Of a stretch of 64,000 nt of DNA, positions 1-15,000 are shown in pieces. Source of the DNA: Piscicola geometra (taxonomy: Eukaryota > Annelida > Clitellata > Hirudinida > Piscicolidae); NCBI GenBank assembly GCA_943735955.1, contig CALSEQ010000033.1, forward strand, positions 589,001 through 653,000, read 5' to 3'. Every line of letters begins with the position of its first letter. Positions within the stretch are counted from its first letter, which is position 1. A program made the position numbers and the translations under genes. The notes under the pieces are model-generated. The model ran no database searches, was not told where the DNA came from, and saw only the letters and a list, made by a program, of their open reading frames with translations.

Positions 1-600
1 ATATGCAAATATGCAATAAATGCAAATATGCAATATATGCTAATATGCAATATATGTAAATATGCAATATATGTAAATATGCAATATATGTAAATATGCA
101 ATATAAGTAAATATGCAATATATGTAAATCTGCAATATATGTAAATATGCAATATATGTAAATATGCAATATATGTAAAAATGCAATATATGTAAATATG
201 CAATATATGTAAATATGCAATATATGTAAATATGCAAATATGCAATATATGCAAATATGCAATACATGCAAATATGCAGTATATGTAAATATGCAATATA
301 TGTAAATATGCAAATATGCAATAAATGCAAATATGCAATATATGTAAATATGCAATATAAGTAAATATGCAATATATGTAAATCTGCAATATATGTAAAT
401 ATGCAATATATGTAAATATGCAATATATGTAAAAATGCAATATATGTAAATATGCAATATATGTAAATATGCAATATATGTAAATATGCAAATATGCAAT
501 ATATGCAAATATGCAATACATGCAAATATGCAGTATATGTAAATATGCAATATATGTAAATATGCAAATATGCAATAAATGCAAATATGCAATATATGTA
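1..600 (+). repeat. Higher-order repeat, about 254-305 bp
   Basis: Three landmarks reading AATAAATGCAAAT begin at 15, 320 and 574, spaced 305 and 254 bp. A second mark, ACATGCAAAT, occurs at 264 and 518, also 254 bp apart. The 254-bp spacing fits fourteen 17-mers plus two 8-bp steps. Units with ATAAGTAA, AAATCTGC and AAAAATGC recur in the same order between the landmarks, which shows that blocks of units rather than single units were copied. Confidence 0.85.
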
Positions 601-840
601 AATATGCAATATATGTAAATATGCAATATATGTAAATATGCAATATATGTAAATATGCAATATAAGTAAATATGCAATATATGTAAATATGCAATATATG
701 TAAATATGCAATATATGTAAATATGCAATATATGTAAATATGCAATATATGTAAATATGCAATATATGTAAATATGCATTATATGTAAATATGTAAATAT
801 GCAATATATGTAAATATGCAATATATGTAAATATGCAATA

Positions 841-3800
841 TATATAAATATGCAAATATGCAAATATGCAATATATGCAAATATGCAATATATGTAAATA
901 TGCAATAAATGTGAATATGCAATATATGTAAATATGCAATATATGTAACTATGCAATATATGTAAATATGCTATATATGTAAATATGCAATATATGTAAA
1001 TATGCAATATATGTAATTATGCAATATATGTAAATATGCAATATATGTAAATATGCAATATATGTAAATATGCAATATATGTGAATATGCAATATATGTA
1101 AATATGCAATATATTTAAATATGCAATATATGTAAATATGCAATATATGTAAATATGCAAATATGCAATATATGCAAATATGCAATATATGCAAATATGC
1201 AATATATGTGAATATGCAATATATGTAAATATGCAATATATGTAAATATGCAATATATGTAAATATGCAATATATGTAAATATGCAATATATGTAAATAT
1301 GCAATATATGTAAATATACAATATATGTAAATATGCAATATATGTAAATATGCAATATATGTAAATATGCAATATATGTAAATATGCAATATATGTAAAT
1401 ATGCAATATATGTAAATATGCAATATATGTAAATATGCAATATATGTAAATATGCAAATATGAAATATATGCAAATATGCAATATATGCAAATATGCAAT
1501 ATATGTAAATATGCAATATATGTAAATATGCAATATATGTAAATATGCAATATATGTAAATATGCAATATATGTAAATATGCAATATATGTAAATATGCA
1601 ATATAAGTAAATATGCAATATATGTAAATATGCAATATATGTAAATATGCAATATATGTAAATATGCAATATATGTAAATATGCAATATATGTAAATATG
1701 CAATATATGTAAATATGCAATATATGTAAATATGCAATATATATAAATATGCAAATATGCAAATATGCAATATATGCAAATATGCAATATATGTAAATAT
1801 GCAATAAATGTGAATATGCAATATATGTAAATATGCAATATATGTAACTATGCAATATATGTAAATATGCTATATATGTAAATATGCAATATATGTAAAT
1901 ATGCAATATATGTAATTATGCAATATATGTAAATATGCAATATATGTAAATATGCAATATATGTAAATATGCAATATATGTGAATATGCAATATATGTAA
2001 ATATGCAATATATGTAAATATGCAATATATGTAAATATGCAATATATGTAAATATGCAAATATGCAATATATGCAAATATGCAATATATGCAAATATGCA
2101 ATATATGTGAATATGCAATATATGTAAATATGCAATATATGTAAATATGCAATATATGTAAATATGCAATATATGTAAATATGCAATATATGTAAATATG
2201 CAATATATGTAAATATGCAATATATGTAAATATGCAATATATGTAAATATGCAATATATGTAAATATGCAATATATGTAAATATGCAATATATGTAAATA
2301 TGCAATATATGTAAATATGCAATATATGTAAATATGCAATATATGTAAATATGCAAATATGAAATATATGCAAATATGCAATATATGCAAATATGCAATA
2401 TATGTAAATATGCAATATATGTAAATATGCAATATATGTAAATATGCAATATATGTAAATATGCAATATATGTAAATATGCAATATATGTAAATATGCAA
2501 TATATGTAAATATGCAATATATGTAAATATGCAATATATGTAAATATGCAATATATGTAAATATGCAATATATGTAAATATACAAATATGAAATATATGC
2601 AAATATGCAATATATGCAAATATGCAATATATGTAAATATGCAATATATGTAAATATGCAATATATGTAAATATGCAATACATGTAAATATGCAATATAT
2701 GTAAATATGCAATATATGTAAATATGCAATATATGTAAATATGCAATATATGTAAATATGCAATATATGTAAATATGCAATATATGTAAATATGCAATAT
2801 ATGTAAATATGCAATATATGTAAATATGCAATATATGTAAATATGCAATATATGTAAATATGCAATATATGTAAATATGCAATATATGTAAATATGCAAT
2901 ATATGTAATTATGCAATATATGTAAATATGCAATATATGTAAATATGCAAATATGCAATAAATGCAAATATGCAATATATGCAAATATGCAATATATGTA
3001 AATATGCAATATATGTAAATATGCAATATATGTAAATATGCAATATATGTAAATATGCAATATATGTAAATATGCAATATATGTAAATATGCAATATATG
3101 TAAATATGCAATATAAGTAAATATGCAATATATGTAAATATGCAATATATGTAAATATGCAATATATGTAAATATGCAATATATGTAAATATGCAATATA
3201 TGTAAATATGCAATATATGTAAATATGCATTATATGTAAATATGCAAAATATGTAAATATGCAATATATGTAAATATGCAATATATGTAAATATGCAATA
3301 TATATAAATATGCAAATATGCAAATATGCAATATATGCAAATATGCAATATATGTAAATATGCAATAAATGTGAATATGCAATATATGTAAATATGCAAT
3401 ATATGTAACTATGCAATATATGTAAATATGCTATATATGTAAATATGCAATATATGTAAATATGCAATATATGTAATTATGCAATATATGTAAATATGCA
3501 ATATATGTAAATATGCAATATATGTAAATATGCAATATATGTGAATATGCAATATATGTAAATATGCAATATATGTAAATATGCAATATATGTAAATATG
3601 CAATATATGTAAATATGCAAATATGCAATATATGCAAATATGCAATATATGCAAATATGCAATATATGCAAATATGCAATATATGTGAATATGCAATATA
3701 TGTAAATATGCAATATATGTAAATATGCAATATATGTAAATATGCAATATATGTAAATATGCAATATATGTAAATATGCAATATATGTAAATATGCAATA

Positions 3801-4860
3801 TATGTAAATATGCAATATATGTAAATATGCAATATATGTAAATATGCAATATATGTAAATATGCAATATATGTAAATATGCAATATATGTAAATATGCAA
3901 TATATGTAAATATGCAATATATGTAAATATGCAAATATGAAATATATGCAAATATGCAATATATGCAAATATGCAATATATGTAAATATGCAATATATGT
4001 AAATATGCAATATATGTAAATTTGCAATATATGTAAATATGCAATATATGTAAATATGCAATATATGTAAATATGCAATATATGTAAATATGCAATATAT
4101 GTAAATATGCAATATATGTAAATATGCAATATATGTAAATATGCAATATATGTAAATATACAAATATGAAATATATGCAAATATGCAATATATGCAAATA
4201 TGCAATATATGTAAATATGCAATATATGTAAATATGCAATATATGTAAATATGCAATACATGTAAATATGCAATATATGTAAATATGCAATATATGTAAA
4301 TATGCAATATATGTAAATATGCAATATATGTAAATATGCAATATATGTAAATATGCAATATATGTAAATATGCAATATATGTAAATATGCAATATATGTA
4401 AATATGCAATATATGTAAATATGCAATATATGTAAATATGCAATATATGTAAATATGCAATATATGTAATTATGCAATATATGTAAATATGCAATATATG
4501 TAAATATGCAAATATGCAATAAATGCAAATATGCAATATATGCAAATATGCAATATATGTAAATATGCAATATATGTAAATATGCAATATATGTAAATAT
4601 GCAATATATGTAAATATGCAATATATGTAAATATGCAATATATGTAAATATGCAATATATGTAAATATGCAATATATGTAAATATGCAAAATATGTAAAT
4701 ATGCAATATATGTAAATATGCAATATATGTAAATATGCAATATATGTAAATATGCAATATATGTAAATAGGCAATATATGTAAATATGCAAATATTAAAT
4801 ATATGCAAATATGCAATATATTCAAATATGCAATATATGTAAATATGCAATATATGTAAA
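841..4860 (+). repeat. Higher-order repeat with 899-bp and 1,561-bp copies
   Basis: A distinctive marker string begins at 841, 1740 and 3301. It holds TATATAAAT, then paired 8-bp ATATGCAA steps, then AATAAATGTGAAT, TAACTATG and GCTATATATG, in that order. The spacings are 899 and 1,561 bp, so the same higher-order repeat exists in a short and a long version. Other marks confirm the long version: TAATTATG at 2906 pairs with 4467 (1,561 bp), and ACATGTAAAT near 2680 pairs with 4258 (1,578 bp, one extra 17-mer). The right end of the last copy has lost about 119 bp (seven units) relative to its partner, judged from the GCAAAATATG marks at 3244 and 4686. Confidence 0.85.
850..865 (+). repeat. Example of adjacent 8-bp steps (two ATGCAAAT)
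   Basis: Two ATGCAAAT octamers lie head to tail at 850-857 and 858-865 with no spacer. This is the clearest view of the 8-bp half-unit as an independent copying step. The same arrangement occurs with GCAAATATGCAAAT near 1749, 3310, 38771, 40239, 42011 and 43337. The octamer equals the consensus for POU-domain factors, but binding is not shown. Confidence 0.8.
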
Positions 4861-5950
4861 TATGCAATATATGTAAATATGCAATATATGTAAATATGCA
4901 ATATATGTAAATATGCAAATATGCAATAAATGCAAATATGCAATATATGCAAATATGCAATATATGTAAATATGCAATATATGTAAATATGCAATATATG
5001 TAAATATGCAATATAAGTAAATATGCAATATAAGTAAATATGCAATATATGTAAATATGCAATATATGTAAATATGCAATATATGTAAATATGCAAATAT
5101 GCAATATATGCAAATATGCAATACATGCAAATATGCAATATATGTAAATATGCAATTTATGTAAATATACAATATATGTAAATATGCAATATATGTAAAT
5201 ATGCAAATATGCAATAAATGCAAATATGCAATATATGCAAATATGCAATATATGTAAATATGCAATATATGTAAGTATGCAATATATGTAAATATGCAAT
5301 ATAAGTAAATATGCAATATATGTAAATATGCAAATATGCAATATATGCAAATATGCAATACATGCAAATATGCAATATATGTAAATATGCAATATATGTA
5401 AATATGCAATATATGTAAATATGCAATATATGTAAATATGCAATATATGTAAATATGCAATATATGTAAATATGCAATATATGTAAATATGCAATATATG
5501 TAAATATTCAAATATGCAATATATGCAAATATGCAATATATGCAAATATGCAATATATGTAAATATGCAATATATGTAAATATTCAATATATGTAAATAT
5601 GCAATATATGTAAATATGCAATATATGTAAATATGCAATATATGTAAATATGCAATATATGTAAATATGCAATAAATGTAAATATGCAATATATGTAAAT
5701 ATGCAATATATGTAAATATGCAATATATGTAAATATGCAATATATGTAAATATGCAATATATGTAAATATGCAATATATTTAAATATGCAAATATGAAAT
5801 ATATGCAAATATGCAATATATGCAAATTTGCAATATATGTAAATATGCAATATATGTAAATATGCAATATATGTAAATATGCAATATATTTAAATATGCA
5901 ATATATGTAAATATGCAATATATGTAAATATGCAATATATGTAAATATGC
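4860..5950 (+). repeat. Mixed satellite segment resembling the window start
   Basis: This stretch uses the same marks as the first 600 bp. AATAAATGCAAAT lies at 4925 and 5213 (288 bp apart) and ACATGCAAAT at 5122 and 5360 (238 bp, exactly fourteen 17-mers). ATAAGTAA units lie between them. It looks like another part of the roughly 250-bp higher-order family. No gene or foreign sequence is visible. Confidence 0.7.
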
Positions 5951-8900
5951 AAATATGCAATAAATGCAAATATGCAATATATGCAAATATGCAATATATG
6001 TAAATATGCAATATATGTAAATATGCAATATATTTAAATATGCAATATATGTAAATATGCAATATATGTAAATATGCAATACATGCAAATATGCAATATA
6101 TGTAAATATGCAATTTATGTAAATATGCAATATATGTAAATATGCAATATATGTAAATATGCAATATATGTAAATATGCAATATATGTAAATATGCAATA
6201 TATGTAAATATGCAATATATGTAAATATGCAATATATGTAAATATGCAAATATGCAATATATGCAAATATGCAATATATGCAAATATGCAATATATGCAA
6301 ATATGCAAATATGCAATACATGTAAATATGCAATATTATGTAAATATGCAATATATGTAAATATGCAATATATGTAAATATGCAATATATGTAAATATGC
6401 AATATATGTAAATATACAATATATGTAAATATGCAATATATGTAAATATGCAATATATGTAAAGATGCAATATATGTAAATATGCATTATATGTAAATAT
6501 GCAGTATATGTAAATATGCAATATATGTAAATATGCAATATATGTAAATATGCAAATATGAAATATATGCAAATATGCAATATATGCAAATATGCAATAT
6601 ATGTGAATATGCAATATATGAAAATATGCAATATATGTAAATATGCAATATATGTAAATATGCAATATATGTAAATATGCAATATATGTAAATATGCAAT
6701 ATATGTAAATATGCAATATATGTAAATATGCAATATATGTAAATATGCAATATATGTAAATATGCAATATATGTAAATATGCAAATATGCAATAAATGCA
6801 AATATGCAATATATGCAAATATGCAATATATGTAAATATGCAATATATGTAAATATTCAATATATGTAAATATGCAATATAAGTAAATATGCAATATATG
6901 TAAATATGCAATATATGTAAATATGCAATATATGTAAATATGCAATATATGTAAATATGCAATATATGTAAATATGCAATATATGTAAATATGCAATATA
7001 TGTAAATATGCAAATATGCAATATATGCAAATATGCAATACATGCAAATATGCAATATAAGTAAATATGCAATAGATGTAAATATGCAATATATGTAAAG
7101 ATGCAATATATGTAAAAATGCAATATATGTAAATATGCAATATATGTAAATATGCAAATATGCAACTTTGCAATATATGTAAATTGGCAATATATGTAAA
7201 TATGCAATATATGTAAATATGCAATATATGTAAATATGCAATATATGTAAATATGCAAATATGCAATATATGCAAATATGCAATATATGCAAATATGCAA
7301 ATATGCAATATATGTAAATATGCAATATTATGTAAATATGCAATATATGTAAATATGCAATATATGTAAATATGCAATATATGTAAATATGCAATATATG
7401 TAAATATACAATATATGTAAATATGCAATATATGTAAATATGCAATATATGTAAAGATGCAATATATGTAAATATGCATTATATGTAAATATGCAATATA
7501 TGTAAATATGCAAATATGCAAATTTGCAATATATGTAAATAGGCAATATATGTAAATATGCAATTTATGTAAATATGCAATATATGTAAAAATGCAATAT
7601 ATGTAAATATGCAAATATGCAATATATGCAAATATGCAATATATGCAAATATGCAATATATGCAAATATGCAAATATGCAATATATGTAAATATGCAATA
7701 TTATGTAAATATGCAATATATGTAAATATGCAATATATGTAAATATGCAATATATGTAAATATGCAATATATGTAAATATACAATATATGTAAATATGCA
7801 ATATATGTTAATATGCAATATATGTAAATATGCAATATATGTAAATATGCAATATATGTAAATATGCAAATATGCAATATATGCAAATATGCAATATAAG
7901 CAAATATGCAATATGTGTAAATATGCAATATATGTAAATATGCAATATATGTAAATATGCAATATAAGTAAATATGCAATATATGTAAATATGCAATATA
8001 TGTAAATATGCAATAAATGTAAATATGCAATATATGTAAAAATGCAAAGTATGTAAACATGCAATATATGTAAATATGCAATATATGTAAATATGCAAAT
8101 ATGCAATATATGCAACTATGCAATATATGCAAATATTCAATATATGTAAATATGCAATATATGTAAATATGCAATATATGTAAATATGCACTATATGTAA
8201 ATATGCAATATATTTAAATATGCAATATATGTAAATATGCAATATATGTAAATATGCAATATATGCAAATATGCAATATATGTAAATATGCAATAAATGT
8301 AAATATGCAATATATGTAAATATGCAATATATGTAAATATGCAATATATGTAAATATGCAATATATGTAAATATGCAATATATGTAAAGATGCAAATATG
8401 CAATATATGCAAATATGCAATATATGCAAATATGCAATATATGCAAATATGCAATATATGCAAATATGCAATATATGTAAATATGCAATATATGTAAATT
8501 TGCAATATATGTAAATATGCAATATATGTGAACATGCAATATATGTAAATATGCAATATATGTAAATATGCAATATATGTAAATATGCAATATATGCAAT
8601 AGATGCAAATATGCAATATATGCAAATATGCAATATATGTAAATATGCAATATATGTAAATATGCAAGATATGTAAATATGCAATATATGTAAATATGAA
8701 ATATATGTAAATATGCAATATATGTAAATATGCAATATAAGTAAATATGTAATTTATGTAAATATGCAATATATGTAAATATGCAAGATATGTAAATATG
8801 CAAACATGCAATATAAGCAAATATGCAATATATGCAAATATGCAATATATGTAAATATGCATTATATGTAAATATGCAATATATGTAAATATGCAATATA

Positions 8901-11900
8901 TGTAAATATGCAATATATGTAAATATGCAATATATGCGAATATGCAATATAAGTAAATATGCAATATATGTAAATATGCAATATATGTAAAGATGCAATA
9001 TATGTAATTATGCAATATATGTAAATATGCAATATATGTAAATATGCAATATATGTAAATATGCAATATATGTAAATATGCATTATATGTAAATATGCAA
9101 TATATGTAAATATGCAAATTTGCAATATATGCAAATATGCAATATATGCAAATATGCAATATATGTGAATATGCAATAGATGTAAATATGCAATATATGT
9201 AAATATGCAATATATGTAAATATGCAATATATGTAAATATGCAATATATGTAAATATGCAATATATGTAAATATGCAATATATGTAAATATGCAATATAT
9301 GTAAGTATGCAATATATGTAAATATGCAATATATGTAAATATGCAATATATGTAAATATGCAATATATGTAAATATGCAATATATGTAAATATGCAATAT
9401 ATGTAAATAAGCAATATATGTAAATATGCAATATATGTAAATATGCAATATATGTAAATATGCAATATATGTAAATATGCAATATATGCAAATATGCAAA
9501 ATATGTAAATATGCAATATATGTAAATATGCAATATATGTAAATAGGCAATTTATGTGAATATGCAATATATGTAAATATGCAATATATGTAAATATGCA
9601 ATATATGTAAATATGCAATATATGTAAATATGCAATATATGTGAATATACAATATATGTAAATATGCAATAAATGTAAATTTGCAAGATATGTAAATATG
9701 CAATATATGTAAATATGCAATATATGTAAATATGCAATATATGTAAATATGCAATATATGTAAATATGCAATATATGTAAATATGCAATATATGTAAATA
9801 TGCAATATATGTGAATATGCAATTTATGTAAATATGCAATATATGTAAATATGCAATATATGTAAATATGCAATATATGTAAATATGCAATATATGTAAG
9901 TATGCAATATATGTAAATATGCAATATATGTAAATATGCAATATATGTGAATATGCAATATATGTAAATATGCAATATATGTAAATATGCAAATATGCAA
10001 TATATGCAAATATGCAATATATGCAAATATGCAATATGTGTAAATATGCAATATATGTAAATATGCAATATATGTAAATATGCAATATAAGTAAATATGC
10101 AATATATGTAAATATGCAATATATGTAAATATGCAATATATGTAAATATGCAATATATGTAAATATGCAAAGTATGTAAACATGCAATATATGTAAATAT
10201 GCAATATATGTAAATATGCAAATATGCAATATATGCAAATATGCAATATATGCAAATATGCAATATATGCAAATATTCAATATATGTAAATATGCAATAT
10301 ATGTAAATATGCAATATATGTAAATATGCAATATATGTAAATATGCAATATATGTAAATATGCAATATATGTAAATATGCAATATATGCAAATATGCAAT
10401 ATATGTAAATATGCAATAAATGTAAATATGCAATATATGTAAATATGCAATATATGTAAATATGCAATATATGTAAAGATGCAATATATGTAAATATGCA
10501 ATATATGTAAATATGCAATATATGTAAATATGCAAATATGCAATATATGCAAATATGCAATATATGCAAATATGCAATATATGTAAATATGCAATATATG
10601 TAAATATGCAATATATGTAATTATGCAATATATGTAAATATGCAATATATGTAAATATGCAATATATGTAAATATGCAATATATGTAAATATGCAATATA
10701 TGTGAATATGCAATATATGTAAATATGCAATATATGTAAATATGCAAATATGCAATATATGCAAATATGCAATATATGCAAATATGCAATATGTGTAAAT
10801 ATGCAATATATGTAAATATGCAATATATGTAAATATGCAATATAAGTAAATATGCAATATATGTAAATATGCAATATATGTAAATATGCAATATATGTAA
10901 ATATGCAATATATGTAAATATGCAAAGTATGTAAACATGCAATATATGTAAATATGCAATATATGTAAATATGCAAATATGCAATATATGCAAATATGCA
11001 ATATATGCAAATATGCAATATATGCAAATATTCAATATATGTAAATATGCAATATATGTAAATATGCAATATATGTAAATATGCAATATATGTAAATATG
11101 CAATATATGTAAATATGCAATATATGTAAATATGCAATATACGCAAATATGCAATATATGTAAATATGCAATAAATGTAAATATGCAATATATGTAAATA
11201 TGCAATATATGTAAATATGCAATATATGTAAAGATGCAATATATGTAAATATGCAATATATGTAAATATGCAATATATGTAAATATGCAAATATGCAATA
11301 TATGCAAATATGCAATATATGCAAATATGTAATATATGTAAATATGCAATATATGTAAATATGCAATATATGTAATTATGCAATATATGTAAATATGCAA
11401 TATATGTAAATATGCAATATATGTAAATATGCAATATATGTAAATATGCAATATATGTAAATATGCAATATATGAAAATATGCAATATATGTAAATATGC
11501 AAATATGGAATATATGCAAACATGCAATATATGCAAATATGCAATATATGTAAATATGCAATATATGTAAATATGCAATATATGTAAATATGCAATATAT
11601 GTAAATATGCAATATATGTAACTATGCAATATATGTAAATATGCAATATAAGTAAATATGCAATATATGTAAATATGCAATATATGTAAATATGCAATAT
11701 ATGTAAATATGCAAATATGCAATATATGCAAATATGCAATATATGCAAATATGCAATATATGTAAATATGCAATATATGTAAATATGCAATATATGTAAA
11801 TATGCAATATATGTGAATATGCAATATATGTAAATATGCAATATATGTAAATATGCAATATATGCAAATATGCAATATATGTAAATATGCAATATATGTA

Positions 11901-12040
11901 AATATGCAATATATGTAAATATGCAATATATGTAAAGATGCAATCTATGTAATTATGCAATATATGTAAATATGCAATAAATGTAAATATGCAATATATG
12001 TAAATATGCAATATATGTAAATATGCAATATATGTAAATA
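5950..12040 (+). repeat. 6.1-kb higher-order block, copy 1
   Basis: This block is repeated in tandem directly downstream. Shared rare marks give the offset: TATTTAAAT at 6031 with 12124, ACATGCAAAT at 6081 with 12174, the one-base-longer unit GCAATATTATG near 6336 with 12429, and GCAGTATATG at 6501 with 12594 (all 6,093 bp). The unusual GCAACTTTGC at 7163 pairs with 13273 (6,110 bp, one extra 17-mer). Further right the offset is 6,160 bp, for example at 10038 and 16198. The left boundary is judged only to within about 100 bp, because units outside the block look alike. Confidence 0.88.
10020..11010 (+). repeat. 755-bp internal duplication in copy 1
   Basis: Inside the first 6.1-kb block a segment is present twice. 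The landmark ATGTGTAAAT at 10038 recurs at 10793, and AAAGTATGTAAACATG at 10171 recurs at 10926, both 755 bp apart. The second 6.1-kb block has only one such landmark (16198). Downstream the offset between the blocks drops from 6,160 to 5,422 bp, a difference of 738 bp or one 17-mer less than 755. Either copy 1 gained the segment after the large duplication or copy 2 lost it. Confidence 0.82.
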
Positions 12041-15000
12041 TGCAAATAGGCAATATATGCAAATATGCAATATATGCAAATATGCAATATATGTAAATAT
12101 GCAATATATGTAAATATGCAATATATTTAAATATGCAATATATGTAAATATGCAATATATGTAAATATGCAATACATGCAAATATGCAATATATGTAAAT
12201 ATGCAATTTATGTAAATATGCAATATATGTAAATATGCAATATATGTAAATATGCAATATATGTAAATATGCAATATATGTAAATATGCAATATATGTAA
12301 ATATGCAATATATGTAAATATGCAATATATGTAAATATGCAATTATGCAATATATGCAAATATGCAATATATGCAAATATGCAATATATGCAAATATGCA
12401 AATATGCAATACATGTAAATATGCAATATTATGTAAATATGCAATATATGTAAATATGCAATATATGTAAATATGCAATATATGTAAATATGCAATATAT
12501 GTAAATATACAATATATGTAAATATGCAATATATGTAAATATGCAATATATGTAAAGATGCAATATATGTAAATATGCATTATATGTAAATATGCAGTAT
12601 ATGTAAATATGCAATATATGTAAATATGCAATATATGTAAATATGCAAATATGAAATATATGCAAATATGCAATATATGCAAATATGCAATATATGTGAA
12701 TATGCAATATATGAAAATATGCAATATATGTAAATATGCAATATATGTAAATATGCAATATATGTAAATATGCAATATATGTAAATATGCAATATATGTA
12801 AATATGCAATATATGTAAATATGCAATATATGTAAATATGCAATATATGTAAATATGCAATATATGTAAATATGCAATATATGTAAATATGCAAATATGC
12901 AATAAATGCAAATATGCAATATATGCAAATATGCAATATATGTAAATATGCAATATATGTAAATATTCAATATATGTAAATATGCAATATAAGTAAATAT
13001 GCAATATATGTAAATATGCAATATATGTAAATATGCAATATATGTAAATATGCAATATATGTAAATATGCAATATATGTAAATATGCAATATATGTAAAT
13101 ATGCAATATATGTAAATATGCAAATATGCAATATATGCAAATATGCAATACATGCAAATATGCAATATAAGTAAATATGCAATAGATGTAAATATGCAAT
13201 ATATGTAAAGATGCAATATATGTAAAAATGCAATATATGTAAATATGCAATATATGTAAATATGCAAATATGCAACTTTGCAATATATGTAAATTGGCAA
13301 TATATGTAAATATGCAATATATGTAAATATGCAATATATGTAAATATGCAATATATGTAAATATGCAAATATGCAATATATGCAAATATGCAATATATGC
13401 AAATATGCAAATATGCAATATATGTAAATATGCAATATTATGTAAATATGCAATATATGTAAATATGCAATATATGTAAATATGCAATATATGTAAATAT
13501 GCAATATATGTAAATATACAATATATGTAAATATGCAATATATGTAAATATGCAATATATGTAAAGATGCAATATATGTAAATATGCATTATATGTAAAT
13601 ATGCAATATATGTAAATTTGCAAATATGCAAATTTGCAATATATGTAAATAGGCAATATATGTAAATATGCAATTTATGTAAATATGCAATATATGTAAA
13701 AATGCAATATATGTAAATATGCAAATATGCAATATATGCAAATATGCAATATATGCAAATATGCAATATATGCAAATATGCAAATATGCAATATATGTAA
13801 ATATGCAATATTATGTAAATATGCAATATATGTAAATATGCAATATATGTAAATATGCAATATATGTAAATATGCAATATATGTAAATATACAATATATG
13901 TAAATATGCAATATATGTTAATATGCAATATATGTAAATATGCAATATATGTAAATATGCAATATATGTAAATATGCAAATATGCAATATATGCAAATAT
14001 GCAATATAAGCAAATATGCAATATGTGTAAATATGCAATATATGTAAATATGCAATATATGTAAATATGCAATATAAGTAAATATGCAATATATGTAAAT
14101 ATGCAATATATGTAAATATGCAATAAATGTAAATATGCAATATATGTAAAAATGCAAAGAATGTAAACATGCAATATATGTAAATATGCAATATATGTAA
14201 ATATGCAAATATGCAATATATGCAACTATGCAATATATGCAAATATTCAATATATGTAAATATGCAATATATGTAAATATGCAATATATGTAAATATGCA
14301 CTATATGTAAATATGCAATATATTTAAATATGCAATATATGTAAATATGCAATATATGTAAATATGCAATATATGCAAATATGCAATATATGTAAATATG
14401 CAATAAATGTAAATATGCAATATATGTAAATATGCAATATATGTAAATATGCAATATATGTAAATATGCAATATATGTAAATATGCAATATATGTAAAGA
14501 TGCAAATATGCAATATATGCAAATATGCAATATATGCAAATATGCAATATATGCAAATATGCAATATATGCAAATATGCAATATATGTAAATATGCAATA
14601 TATGTAAATTTGCAATATATGTAAATATGCAATATATGTGAACATGCAATATATGTAAATATGCAATATATGTAAATATGCAATATATGTAAATATGCAA
14701 TATATGTAAATATGCAATATATGAAAATATGCAATATATGTAAATATGCAAATATGCAATAGATGCAAATATGCAATATATGCAAATATGCAATATATGT
14801 AAATATGCAATATATGTAAATATGCAAGATATGTAAATATGCAATATATGTAAATATGCAATATATGTAAATATGCAATATATGTAAATATGCAATATAA
14901 GTAAATATGTAATTTATGTAAATATGCAATATATGTAAATATGCAAGATATGTAAATATGCAAACATGCAATATAAGCAAATATGCAATATATGCAAATA

